Assembly: GCA_000171835.1 (NCBI GenBank)
Contig: ABHC01000004.1
Location: 62,001-126,000, forward strand
DNA length: 64,000 nucleotides
Direction: 5' to 3'
Source of the DNA: an alpha proteobacterium BAL199
Lineage (GTDB): Bacteria > Pseudomonadota > Alphaproteobacteria > Thalassobaculales > Thalassobaculaceae
Position numbers and translations under genes: made by a program
In this document: in pieces, positions 1-10,812 of the stretch
How the letters are laid out: each line of letters begins with the position of its first letter
Numbering within the stretch: position 1 is the stretch's first letter
Notes under the pieces: generated by a model
The model's database searches: none
What the model was told of the DNA's origin: nothing
Seen by the model: the letters and a program-made list of their open reading frames with translations, nothing else

Positions 1-2529
<2,529 letters not shown>

Positions 2530-2691
2530 CGCCGGGTCTCCCTGTTGGTCGGCCGGTCCGCTGACCAGGCGACGATCGCCGAGTTGCGTCGTGGATTGCT
2601 GTGTATGACGGGCCACCGGCCGCGGTGCGCACCTGACAGAGTACTGACCCTAGCACTGGCACGGTGTTTGAAAAGTTAATGCTCGCCGGCT

Positions 2692-5600
2692 TTAAGCCCG
2701 CTCGCCGGCGGGTGCGTCTCGCCATTGCTGAGCCTGCTTCAGCGCCGCAGCCTGGGTTTGGGTCGCGAGACCCCGCAGACGGTCGAGGTCGGCCTCGCAG
2801 CGGTCGACATCAGAATTCTGGGCCATCTGTTCCATCTCGGCGGCGATCTGCATGAGGGCAGGCGCGCCGAAGTTCAGGCACAACCCCTTCAGGGAATGGG
2901 CCTCGCGGGCCAGGGTCCTTGCATCCCGGCTGGTGATCGCCGTTTCGATCTTGCCTTGGTACTCGACGATCGCTTCAGCGAAATCCTCCAGCATTGGTGT
3001 CAGGCGTTGCGCAGGCAGGACGGCCCGCAACGTCTCCAGGCGACCAAGGTCCAGTACCGTGGCGGCGCTGCTGTCGGCCGCCGCCGCCGGACCAAGGGCG
3101 GTCTCGAAGCCTGTTTGGTCGTCGTCGGCCGCTTTTCTCGACCAGAGCTGGATCACCTTGTCGAGGGCGTCGAGATCGACCGGTTTTGGCAGGTAGTCAT
3201 CCAACCCGCTGGCGATCAGCGATTCCCTTGCACCGTCCATGGCGTGGGCGGTCATGGCGACGATCGGTGGGGTACGCTCGCCGAGCCTGGCGCGGATCCG
3301 TTGCGCGGCCTCGACACCACCCATCTCCGGCATCTCGATGTCCATCAGGATGAGGTCGAAACGTTCCCGCAGCGCCGCGTTGACGGCCTCGACCCCGGTT
3401 GCAGCCAGGACAACCGTGTGCCCCAGCCGGCCAAGGGTCATCTCCATCAGCATCTGGTTGATCGAGTTATCTTCGGCAACCAGGAGATGGCGGGGTAGGC
3501 TTGGCTCCAATGGCTCCAACTCCGGATCGATGGTCTTGGTTGCCGAGTTCGCCGGGCTGGGTGATTGGACGACGGTGGCCGTCAGGCTGGTCATAAGGTC
3601 CAGTGGTCGGACCGGCTTGTCCAGGACGTGGTCGAAGTCGGAGGTGCTCTGGCTCCGACCGGCGAAGTGGACATCGTCGGAACTGGCAAGCACCAGGCGG
3701 ATTGCGGCGATCTCCGGGTCGTTCCGGATCCGGCGGCCGAGCTCGACGCCGGTCAGGCCAGGCATCCGGTGATCGAGCAGAACGATATCGAAAGGCCGGC
3801 CGGCCTGCTTGGCAATACGGAGGATGTCCTCGGTTTGTTCGGGATCGACGGTGGTCTGGACCTCGACGCCCCAGATGCCCAATTGGCGTTCGAAGATCTC
3901 AAGATTTAACGGCGTGTCGTCGACCACCAGGCACCGGAGTCCACGCAACCGCTCCGTATCGGCGGCTGGCTGAGCGTCCTCGTCGCTGACCGGCAGCGGG
4001 ATGATCACGCTGAACGTGCTACCGGTTCCTTCGGTCGAGGTCACCGAGATGGTGCCGCCCAGCAGGCGGGTCAGCCGTTCGCAGATCGCCAGCCCCAAGC
4101 CGGTTCCGCCGAAGCGGCGGGACACGCTGGAATCCGCTTGGGTGAATTCTTGGAACAGCAGCGGCAGGGTGTCTGCGGGAATTCCAATGCCGGTGTCGAT
4201 CACGTCGAATCGAACCTCGTCGCCGTCCGCCGGCTCCAGCCGGATGACGATAGAGCCGGATCCGGTGAACTTGACCGCGTTGCCCACCAGATTGATCAGG
4301 ATCTGGCGCAGCCGCCCCGGATCGCCCAGCCGTGCGAGGGTCATCCGGGTATCGATGAAGCTGATGATGTCCAGGCCCTTGGCCTCGGCCTGCGGGCTCA
4401 GCAACTCGGCGACGCTGGAGATCACGTCGGCAAGATCGAATTCCACCTCCTCAAGGTCGAGTCTGCCGGACTCGAGCTTCGAGAAGTCGAGAATGTCGTT
4501 GAGGATCATCAGCAGGTTGTCCGCTGACTGCTTGGCCAGGGTAATCATCGAGCGTTGCTCGGCAGTGAGTTCCGATCGCAGGACCAGCCCGATCATGCCG
4601 AGGACTCCGTTCATCGGCGTACGGATTTCGTGGCTCATCATCGCCAGAAACCGGGATTTCGCCTCGCTCGCCGCTTCGGCTTCCTCCTTCGCCCGACGCA
4701 GTTCGTCGAGAGCTTCCTGCCGGCTCACCTCGATGCCGATCCAATGCGCGATCCGCTCGGCCAGGTCGCGCTGCCGGTCGCTGAATTCGACGGTCCCGGA
4801 GGTGCTCCCAAGGCTTAGCAAACCGGCGTCGCGACCGTCGACGGTGACGGGGACATGCAGCGGCGGATTGATCGGCAGCAGGGTGGTGTCGTCCCGCCCG
4901 TCGGCCTCGGCGCGCACGATGTAGCCAACTGAAACACCGGGTAGTGCAACCCCGCTGGCGGCGATGATCTGGTACCGTCCGTCGCCAACGGCTTTCAGGA
5001 TCGCTCCGACATCGAGGCCGGTCATCTCCAGGGTCAGGTCCGTCGCCTTGGCCAACCGGTCCGCTGGGTCCAACGCATCGTTGCTGCCGATTTCCTGGAG
5101 GCGCTGCAGGGTTTCGGACACCTGCTTCTGCCAGGTGATGTCGACCCGGAACCCGACGATCTCGCCGTTCGGGGTCCGTCGTTCCCACACCCGGGCCCAC
5201 CGTCCGTCAGGAAGGCGTTGCTCGATCGGACCTTCCGGATTCTGGTGCCGTTCCACCCGCTCGCGAACCCACGCCTCCGGTCCGTCGGGATGCGACAGGG
5301 CTTGCGGGTACTGACCCTGCTCGACGCCGTACCGGATACCGTCCTCGAACCGGGTGCCGAGCTTGATCAGCGCCCCGCTCGCTTTGTACATCTCGATGTA
5401 GGTCTGGTTGAACAGCGCCAGCCGATCGTCGGTATCGAACAACGCGAAGCCGTCCGGCAGGGCTTCGATCGCGCCGATCAACCGGTTGCGGGCCTCCTCT
5501 TCTCGGCGCTGGGCGATCGTGCGCGACTGCACTGCCTCTTCCAGCTGCCGTTGCTGTTTCTCAAGTACGGCTTGCGTCTCGGCGATCTCGGTGATGTCGG

Positions 5601-6393
5601 CCAACGTCACGACTAGACGGTCGGTTGCCCGGCAAGCGCTGACCTGGAACACCGCGGGCATGCCTTCCGGCCGATAGTCGACGGTGAATCGCTCCGCACC
5701 GTCGCCCGCCCAAATCCGACAATAGCGCGGGAAGGTTGTCCGGCGGGTGCGCGGGTACCGGGCGATCATTCCGCTTCCGGTCAGATCATCAGGGGTGGTG
5801 CCGAGGATCTCGGCGGCCCGCTGGTTGGCGACCATCACCGTGAAGTCCTCGATCTCGCCGTCCGCGCCGAACGCCGGTCGCATCAGCATGATGCCGTCGA
5901 GGCTGTTCTTCATCAGCGCGTCGAACACATCGGCCTTGTTGTCGAGCGGTGCGTTAAAGCAGACGATCAACGGCTGCCCCGTCGCATCCATCACCGGCAA
6001 TATCAGCCGCTCCCAGGACAGCACCGCCTTGGCATGATCGGCCTGATGGAGGGTGTAGATGGGACGCTGCGTGGTTAGGCAGACCGCATACTTGTCGCGA
6101 AAGAACCGTCCGATCGTGCTGTCGAAATCCCGCGTCGACTGGCTGGTCATGTCGAACCCGGCGCGCCGGGCGATGGCGGCGCCGTAGTATTGGTAGCGGA
6201 ACTCGCCGTCACCCTCCGGCACCAGCACCATCAGGTTGTCCCGCATCAGCGGCCGATGCTCAGGCGTGAAGGCGTCCAAGGCCGGAATGCTTCGGCCGTT
6301 GCTCAGCTTCACCCAGTCGGCATACAGATCTCTGATGGTCCGGTTCTCGACCAACCGGTCGATGCCCTCAGTGATCTCGGTGTGTACGATCAT
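2692..6393 (-). CDS. Large cytoplasmic hybrid histidine kinase (PAS-PAS-PAS-GAF-HisKA-HATPase-REC-REC-HPt)
   Basis: 1233 aa from the ATG at 6393, preceded by AAGGG. The frame is open a further 34 codons upstream, but that part looks non-coding. The first 150 residues resemble the PAS_5 family (a YADWVKLSNGRSIP-type segment). Two further PAS-like regions follow, then a GAF-like domain, HisKA (MSHEIRTPMNG, H588), HATPase (GNAVKFTG, GGTGLGLAI), receiver 1 (D874 in LLDHRMPG), receiver 2 (D1018 in LMDIEMPEMGG) and a C-terminal HPt domain (AHSLKG, H1166). No membrane helix is evident, so it is probably a soluble multistep phosphorelay protein carrying His-Asp-His in one chain. The output regulator is not identifiable here. 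It is divergent from regB, with about 210 bases between the starts. Confidence 0.92.
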   Translation of the reverse strand: MIVHTEITEGIDRLVENRTIRDLYADWVKLSNGRSIPALDAFTPEHRPLMRDNLMVLVPEGDGEFRYQYYGAAIARRAGFDMTSQSTRDFDSTIGRFFRDKYAVCLTTQRPIYTLHQADHAKAVLSWERLILPVMDATGQPLIVCFNAPLDNKADVFDALMKNSLDGIMLMRPAFGADGEIEDFTVMVANQRAAEILGTTPDDLTGSGMIARYPRTRRTTFPRYCRIWAGDGAERFTVDYRPEGMPAVFQVSACRATDRLVVTLADITEIAETQAVLEKQQRQLEEAVQSRTIAQRREEEARNRLIGAIEALPDGFALFDTDDRLALFNQTYIEMYKASGALIKLGTRFEDGIRYGVEQGQYPQALSHPDGPEAWVRERVERHQNPEGPIEQRLPDGRWARVWERRTPNGEIVGFRVDITWQKQVSETLQRLQEIGSNDALDPADRLAKATDLTLEMTGLDVGAILKAVGDGRYQIIAASGVALPGVSVGYIVRAEADGRDDTTLLPINPPLHVPVTVDGRDAGLLSLGSTSGTVEFSDRQRDLAERIAHWIGIEVSRQEALDELRRAKEEAEAASEAKSRFLAMMSHEIRTPMNGVLGMIGLVLRSELTAEQRSMITLAKQSADNLLMILNDILDFSKLESGRLDLEEVEFDLADVISSVAELLSPQAEAKGLDIISFIDTRMTLARLGDPGRLRQILINLVGNAVKFTGSGSIVIRLEPADGDEVRFDVIDTGIGIPADTLPLLFQEFTQADSSVSRRFGGTGLGLAICERLTRLLGGTISVTSTEGTGSTFSVIIPLPVSDEDAQPAADTERLRGLRCLVVDDTPLNLEIFERQLGIWGVEVQTTVDPEQTEDILRIAKQAGRPFDIVLLDHRMPGLTGVELGRRIRNDPEIAAIRLVLASSDDVHFAGRSQSTSDFDHVLDKPVRPLDLMTSLTATVVQSPSPANSATKTIDPELEPLEPSLPRHLLVAEDNSINQMLMEMTLGRLGHTVVLAATGVEAVNAALRERFDLILMDIEMPEMGGVEAAQRIRARLGERTPPIVAMTAHAMDGARESLIASGLDDYLPKPVDLDALDKVIQLWSRKAADDDQTGFETALGPAAAADSSAATVLDLGRLETLRAVLPAQRLTPMLEDFAEAIVEYQGKIETAITSRDARTLAREAHSLKGLCLNFGAPALMQIAAEMEQMAQNSDVDRCEADLDRLRGLATQTQAAALKQAQQWRDAPAGERA

Positions 6394-6603
6394 CTGCCGC
6401 CCTTGCGCTCTCCGAGTTCGGGGGCAGCCAGGGGATGCCTCTGTGCCACGTCCGAACCAATGCCCATCGACCTTGCGTCGCCAGCATCTGGCCACAGTCT
6501 AGCGATCCGGCACCATCTATACACCCAGTGGAAAACAACGTGCCTGGGAGATGGCGCGGCTCGGTGCTGGCGCACCATTCGCGAACCGGCCATTCTCCCT
6601 GAG

Positions 6604-7917
6604 ATGACCTTCGAAGCCACGTCACTCGACCAGGATTCCGGGGCCGCACCGCGGACCGTCGCCGCGCGGACCCTGGCGGCGATCCGTTGGGTTGCGCTGG
6701 CCGGGCAGGTCGTGACTCTGCTGATCGTGCATGTCGGACTGGGCTTCCCGTTGCCCCTGGCTTTGGCGCTGGCCATCGTCGCGGCGTCGGCGGTGCTCAA
6801 TCTGACGTTGCTGCGCCGGCGTCCGGGACGCGATCGGTTGAACGAGCGCGAAGCGGCGTTTTACCTCGGTTTCGACATTCTCCAGTTGACGGCCCTGTTG
6901 TTCGTGACCGGCGGCTTGGGCAACCCGTTCGCCCTGCTGCTGCTGGCACCGGTCACGGTGTCGGCGACCATCCTGACCCGCCGCTCGACGATCAACCTCT
7001 GCCTGGCGGCGCTGGTCTGCGCAACGGTGCTGGCCTTCGCCCACCTCCCGTTGCCGTGGGCGGCGGAGGACTTCCAGTTGCCCGCGATCTACACCGCCGG
7101 GTTGTGGGCCGCGCTGGTGGTGGCGCTGGTGTTCAACGCCGCCTACGCATGGTGGGTGGCGGAGGAGGCGCGCCGGATCTCGGCGGCGCTTTCGGCAACC
7201 CAGGCCGCCCTTGCGCGCCAGCAGCGTCTGGCGGCCGTCGGTGCACTTGCGGCGGCGGCGGCTCATGAACTCGGCAGTCCCCTCAGCACCATCGCCGTGG
7301 TGGCGCGCGAATTGGTGCGTGACCTTCCGCCCGACAGCGATGTCGCGGAGGACGCCCGGCTGTTGCTGTCGGAAAGCCAGCGATGCCGGGACATCCTGGC
7401 CAGCCTTGCGCGACGGTCGGAGCCCGACACGCACTCGTCGTTCGCGGAAGTGCCGTTCGATGCGCTGGTGGAACAGGCGGCCGAACCGCATCAACGCGAC
7501 GGTATCGCCGTGATCATCGAGTCCCACGGTCCGGACGGAGCGCCGATTTCGGCGCGCCCGCCGACGGTCCGCCCGACGCCGGAGCTGCTGCACGGCTTGG
7601 GGTCGATCGTGCAGAACGCGGTGCAGTTCGCCACGGCCACGGTGGAAGTGACGGTGTCCTGGGACGACACCGACGCGCTGTCGGTTGAAGTCGAGGACGA
7701 TGGGCCCGGATTCGCGACGTCGGTGCTGTCACGGCTGGGCGAGCCCTACGTGTCGACCCGTACCGGCCGGGACGGCCACATGGGCTTGGGTGTGTTCATT
7801 GCCCGCACTCTTCTGGAACGGACCGGCGCGGAGGTCGGCTTCGCCAACCGTAGCGATGGCGGTGCCCGTGTCGACGTACGGTGGTCGAACGGTATCCGGC
7901 TTGAAACGCCGCGATGA
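6604..7917 (+). CDS. regB: Redox sensor histidine kinase, RegB/PrrB/ActS family
   Basis: 437 aa from the ATG at 6604; the open frame extends further 5' but that overlaps the divergent kinase. The N-terminal half is a bundle of membrane helices containing GGLGNPF at residues 103-109, the conserved quinone-site motif of RegB. The H-box AAAHELGSPLSTIA has H221, and SESQRCRDIL places a cysteine at 261, exactly 40 residues later, which is the spacing of the redox-active Cys265 to His225 in Rhodobacter RegB. An ATP-binding domain follows (DDGPGF, GLGVFIARTL). In the family, RegB phosphorylates RegA when the quinone pool and environment become reduced, controlling respiration, carbon and nitrogen fixation or photosynthesis genes. 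regA follows 70 bases downstream. No senC lies between them, unlike in Rhodobacter. Confidence 0.95.
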   Translation: MTFEATSLDQDSGAAPRTVAARTLAAIRWVALAGQVVTLLIVHVGLGFPLPLALALAIVAASAVLNLTLLRRRPGRDRLNEREAAFYLGFDILQLTALLFVTGGLGNPFALLLLAPVTVSATILTRRSTINLCLAALVCATVLAFAHLPLPWAAEDFQLPAIYTAGLWAALVVALVFNAAYAWWVAEEARRISAALSATQAALARQQRLAAVGALAAAAAHELGSPLSTIAVVARELVRDLPPDSDVAEDARLLLSESQRCRDILASLARRSEPDTHSSFAEVPFDALVEQAAEPHQRDGIAVIIESHGPDGAPISARPPTVRPTPELLHGLGSIVQNAVQFATATVEVTVSWDDTDALSVEVEDDGPGFATSVLSRLGEPYVSTRTGRDGHMGLGVFIARTLLERTGAEVGFANRSDGGARVDVRWSNGIRLETPR

Positions 7918-7987
7918 CCGGCGGATCTGTCGAGGGAAGTATCGAAAGACTTGATCCGAACGGCCAATCGGGACATTTGATAGGGTG

Positions 7988-8569
7988 ATGTCAACGACTG
8001 ATCACACTCCCGCCCCTCCGCCGATCGGGTTGCCTGCGGGGATCGACCCGACGCTGCTGATCGTCGACGACGATGGTCCGCTGCGGAACCGGCTGTTGCG
8101 CGCGATGGAGCGGCGCGGTTTCACGGTGACGGCAGTCGAGAGCGTACGGGAGGGACTGGCTGCGGCCCGGGCGCATCCACCGGCCTATGCCATTATCGAC
8201 CTTCGGTTGGCCGATGGCAGCGGCCTCGACGTGGTTGCTTCCCTGCGTGAGGCTCGACCGGACGCCCGCATCGTGATGCTGACCGGCTACGGGAACATCG
8301 CGACAGCGGTAGCCGCGGTCAAGGCCGGTGCCATCGATTACCTGCCGAAGCCGGCCGATGCGGACGCCATTACGGCCGCCCTGCTGGACCATGCCGACGC
8401 CCTGCCGCCGCCGCCGGAAAATCCAATGTCGGCCGACCGGGTGCGCTGGGAACACATTCAGCGGGTCTATGAGCAGTGCGATCGCAACGTGTCGGAAACG
8501 GCACGGCGGCTGCGCATGCACCGTCGGACGCTCCAACGGATCCTCGCCAAGCATGCACCGCGCGGGTAA
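7988..8569 (+). CDS. regA: Response regulator RegA/PrrA/ActR
   Basis: 193 aa. A GTG codon directly precedes the ATG at 7988; neither has a strong ribosome-binding site, so the start is uncertain by one codon. The receiver domain has the acidic triad LLIVDDD and phospho-acceptor near D71 in IIDLRLADGSG, T in MLTGYG and K in LPKPAD. A proline-rich linker (PPPPEN) then leads to a Fis-type helix-turn-helix (NVSETARRLRMHRRTLQRIL), the hallmark of RegA proteins. It is the DNA-binding partner of the RegB kinase encoded just upstream. Length is typical (RegA proteins are about 180-190 aa). Confidence 0.95.
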   Translation: MSTTDHTPAPPPIGLPAGIDPTLLIVDDDGPLRNRLLRAMERRGFTVTAVESVREGLAAARAHPPAYAIIDLRLADGSGLDVVASLREARPDARIVMLTGYGNIATAVAAVKAGAIDYLPKPADADAITAALLDHADALPPPPENPMSADRVRWEHIQRVYEQCDRNVSETARRLRMHRRTLQRILAKHAPRG

Positions 8570-8613
8570 CCGACGCGGAACTCCGGTCAGTTCACGCCGA
8601 CATCGCTAGAAAG

Positions 8614-9852
8614 TCAGATCCGCGATTCGCTGGTCAGCAGCTTGTCGATGTAGCGGCCCTGATACATCGTGATGCCCAGCGATTGGCCGAAGCGGACCGC
8701 CTCGTCGGAGTCGCAGCGCGCCAGGATGATGCGGGCCCGGCCGCAGCGGTCGATGTGCTCTTTCAACTCGGACGTACGGTTGCCCGACAGGTCGTCGGCC
8801 ATGTCCGGAGACCAGATCAGCTTGACCAGATCGAGACCGAGACGCTCGCGGTCGATGAACTGCAGCGTGAGGTGGTTCAGCCCGTCCAGGCAGATCCGGT
8901 AGCCGCGCTCGCGCATGAAATCGCGGGCGAACATGTAGGCTCCCATGTCGCCGAAGATGTCGATCTTCTGCAACTCGATGACCACCGTGCCCCGGGCGAT
9001 CGCCTTCAGGGAGGAATCGAAGTTCAGGAACGGCGGTGACAGGATCGTGCCGACGTTCAGGTTGATGCTGAACGAGCTGGCGATCGAACTGTCGTCGTTG
9101 CGGACCAGCATCGACAGCATCCGGCTGTCGAGCGTCTGCGTGAGGTGCTGGAACAGCCAGAGATTGGAAGCGAGATCGAATTCCGGCAGAACCGACTGCT
9201 GCAGGTCGGCGATCGAAATGTACAACTCCCGGAACACCGGTTGCGGGGCGGTGCTGCCCGGAGTGATGGCGCAGATCGCCTGCCGGCGCATCAGGTTCGA
9301 CAAATCGGCCCGGCGCAGAAAGTTCTCAAGCTTGCCGAGCTGTTCGGGATCCAGCGCCTTGCGCGATCCCTTGGCCTTCTGGGCTCCCTGGTCGCTCGCC
9401 ACGGCAAGCCGTGCCTTGCGCTCGCGCTCGCGGTGCATGGACTTGACGATGTCCAGCAACTCGTCGAACTGGCTCTCGACGTTGTACCAGGTGCAGAAAC
9501 GGGCAAGGTCCTCTTCTTCATCGCCCTGGCTCAGCGGGTCTTCGCTGAACAGGTAGCGGACCTTCATAATCGCGGCGTCGATGTCCTCGATCGCCGCGTC
9601 TTTGCAGATGAAGAACAGGTCGGAGTTCGACAACACGAAGATTTGACCTTCGTAATTGTTGACCATCCCCTCGAAGGTAGCTCCGGCGATCCGGATGTGG
9701 TGGTCCTGGCGGTTCTGCGGACGCAGACGCGACAGGTGAACATGCACCGCCATCCGCCCCGCGAGGTTGCGCCCGAGACGCTGCAGGTAGTCGAGCAGGA
9801 GATACTCCTGGCTCGGGCCGCGCGACCTGTTCTGAACCTGACTGACCGCCAT
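8614..9852 (-). CDS. Degenerate EAL-domain protein
   Basis: 412 aa from the ATG at 9852, which has GGGAG upstream; an 18-codon extension is open but lacks a site. The N-terminal 200 residues form an unrecognised domain with a charged, helical stretch (HRERERKARLAV). The C-terminal part is EAL-like: SINLNVGTIL matches the Asn loop, VVIELQKID the second Glu region, ICLDGLN the usual DDFG(T/S)G region, DLVKLIW the Lys strand and MYQGRYID the final GxxxQG strand. The EAL signature itself and the second Asp of the DD pair are not seen, so phosphodiesterase activity against c-di-GMP is unlikely; a binding or scaffold role is inferred. It reads in line with the exopolysaccharide genes upstream, across an IS remnant at 9910-9937 that may have joined them. 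Confidence 0.75.
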   Translation of the reverse strand: MAVSQVQNRSRGPSQEYLLLDYLQRLGRNLAGRMAVHVHLSRLRPQNRQDHHIRIAGATFEGMVNNYEGQIFVLSNSDLFFICKDAAIEDIDAAIMKVRYLFSEDPLSQGDEEEDLARFCTWYNVESQFDELLDIVKSMHRERERKARLAVASDQGAQKAKGSRKALDPEQLGKLENFLRRADLSNLMRRQAICAITPGSTAPQPVFRELYISIADLQQSVLPEFDLASNLWLFQHLTQTLDSRMLSMLVRNDDSSIASSFSINLNVGTILSPPFLNFDSSLKAIARGTVVIELQKIDIFGDMGAYMFARDFMRERGYRICLDGLNHLTLQFIDRERLGLDLVKLIWSPDMADDLSGNRTSELKEHIDRCGRARIILARCDSDEAVRFGQSLGITMYQGRYIDKLLTSESRI

Positions 9853-9909
9853 GAAACTCCCGTCCGTCGAAGCGATGGTGTCGGCGTGACGGCGCTCCCC
9901 ACCCACGCC

Positions 9910-9937
9910 GGTGTTGTCACGTTAACGTGACAACACC
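9910..9937. mobile_element. 28-bp palindromic remnant of the IS6-family element
   Basis: A perfect palindrome made of GGTGTTGTCAC, GTTAACGTG and ACAACACC in a row. The first 20 bases equal the left end of the intact IS at 10813 and the last 17 equal its right end. The two IS ends share a 9-bp direct repeat, GTTAACGTG (10824-10832 and 11612-11620). Deleting 788 bp between those repeats from the 816-bp element leaves exactly this sequence. The flanks (CCCACGCC and CTGCTTGG) are not a target duplication, so the original copy had already taken part in a rearrangement. Read as a near-precise excision scar; the mechanism is inference. Confidence 0.85.
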
Positions 9938-10153
9938 CTGCTTGGGCAGAAAGCTGACATACAGGGCGGTCAGGACCGGAATGACGGTTACAATGACCAG
10001 CAGCAGCTTCATCCGCCGCCGCATGATGCTGATCAGCCACCAGATGTCGTACGTCTCGGTCGTCATGAAGACCGGTGCCGCCGGGGTTCGCCCGGTGCCG
10101 GTCTCGGCGGAGTCCGGATCGCGACGGCGCGGAAAGGTGGTAACGTTGGACAT
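9917..10153 (-). pseudogene. Truncated Wzz/GumC-like polysaccharide chain-length protein
   Basis: Only 78 codons remain. The first 72 are native: a cytoplasmic N-terminus, then TYDIWWLISIMRRRMK followed by one hydrophobic helix (LLLVIVTVIPVLTALYVSFL), the typical first membrane segment of Wzz/GumC co-polymerases. After it the frame enters the palindromic IS remnant and ends with VVTLT. The large periplasmic coiled coil and second membrane helix are absent. It starts 8 bases after the Wza-like export gene, so it was the second gene of an export operon. Everything between this point and the EAL gene has been lost or moved. Probably non-functional. Confidence 0.8.
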
Positions 10154-10161
10154 GGCGAGCC

Positions 10162-10752
10162 TTAGAATACCCGACGGTCGACTTCGATCACGTCACCCGG
10201 ATAAAGCCGGGTTCCGAGACCGACGAGACGGCGGTCGCTGCGCCCTGCAATCTCGCGCACCAGATAGGCCGCACCGGTATCGGCGCGACGGGTGAATCCT
10301 CCGGCAATGGCGACCGCTTTTCGGATGTCGACTTCCGGCTCGAAGGGATAGCTGCCCGGCCGGTTGACCTGACCCAGCACGTAGAACGGCCGGTACTTCG
10401 CCACGTCGAAGTTGACCTTCGGGTCCTTGATGTAGTCGCGGGCCAACCGTTCGGTCAGCGCGGCACGCGCTTCCGAGGCGGTACGGCCGGCCACTCGCAA
10501 CGAGCCGACCAGCGGCATCTCGATCGTGCCGTCATCGGCGACATCGGTTTCAATGGTCATGTTCTCCTGCTCGAGAACCGTCACCTTGACCCGGTCCCCG
10601 GCCCCGATCGCGTAGGTTTCCAGTGACGGCGTCGGCTCAGGTGGGGGTGGCGTGCCGGCACAGCCGGCCACCGCCGCCAGCAGGACGGCCACAAGCCCGA
10701 TGCAACCGCATCGGGCCGCGCCGCTCAGGCGACGAAGGTCAGCGAAACACAT
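10162..10752 (-). CDS. Wza-type polysaccharide export lipoprotein
   Basis: 196 aa from the ATG at 10752 (AAGGAG 9 bases upstream). The signal peptide ends in a lipobox, AVAGC, so the mature protein should be an outer-membrane-directed lipoprotein. A Pro-rich linker is followed by a Poly_export domain (YAIGAGDRVKVTVLEQENM) and an SLBB-like region (YVLGQVNRPGSYPF, VAIAGGFTRRAD). It is short compared with E. coli Wza, as is usual for the single-SLBB export proteins of alphaproteobacteria. It works with a Wzz/GumC co-polymerase, but that partner is truncated immediately downstream. Its own upstream region is cut by the IS at 10813, leaving about 60 bases, so its native promoter may be lost. Confidence 0.88.
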   Translation of the reverse strand: MCFADLRRLSGAARCGCIGLVAVLLAAVAGCAGTPPPPEPTPSLETYAIGAGDRVKVTVLEQENMTIETDVADDGTIEMPLVGSLRVAGRTASEARAALTERLARDYIKDPKVNFDVAKYRPFYVLGQVNRPGSYPFEPEVDIRKAVAIAGGFTRRADTGAAYLVREIAGRSDRRLVGLGTRLYPGDVIEVDRRVF

Positions 10753-10812
10753 CACCTACCACTCCTTGCCTCAGCCAGCGGCCGTCCCGGCCCTCAATCG
10801 AATGATCGATCA

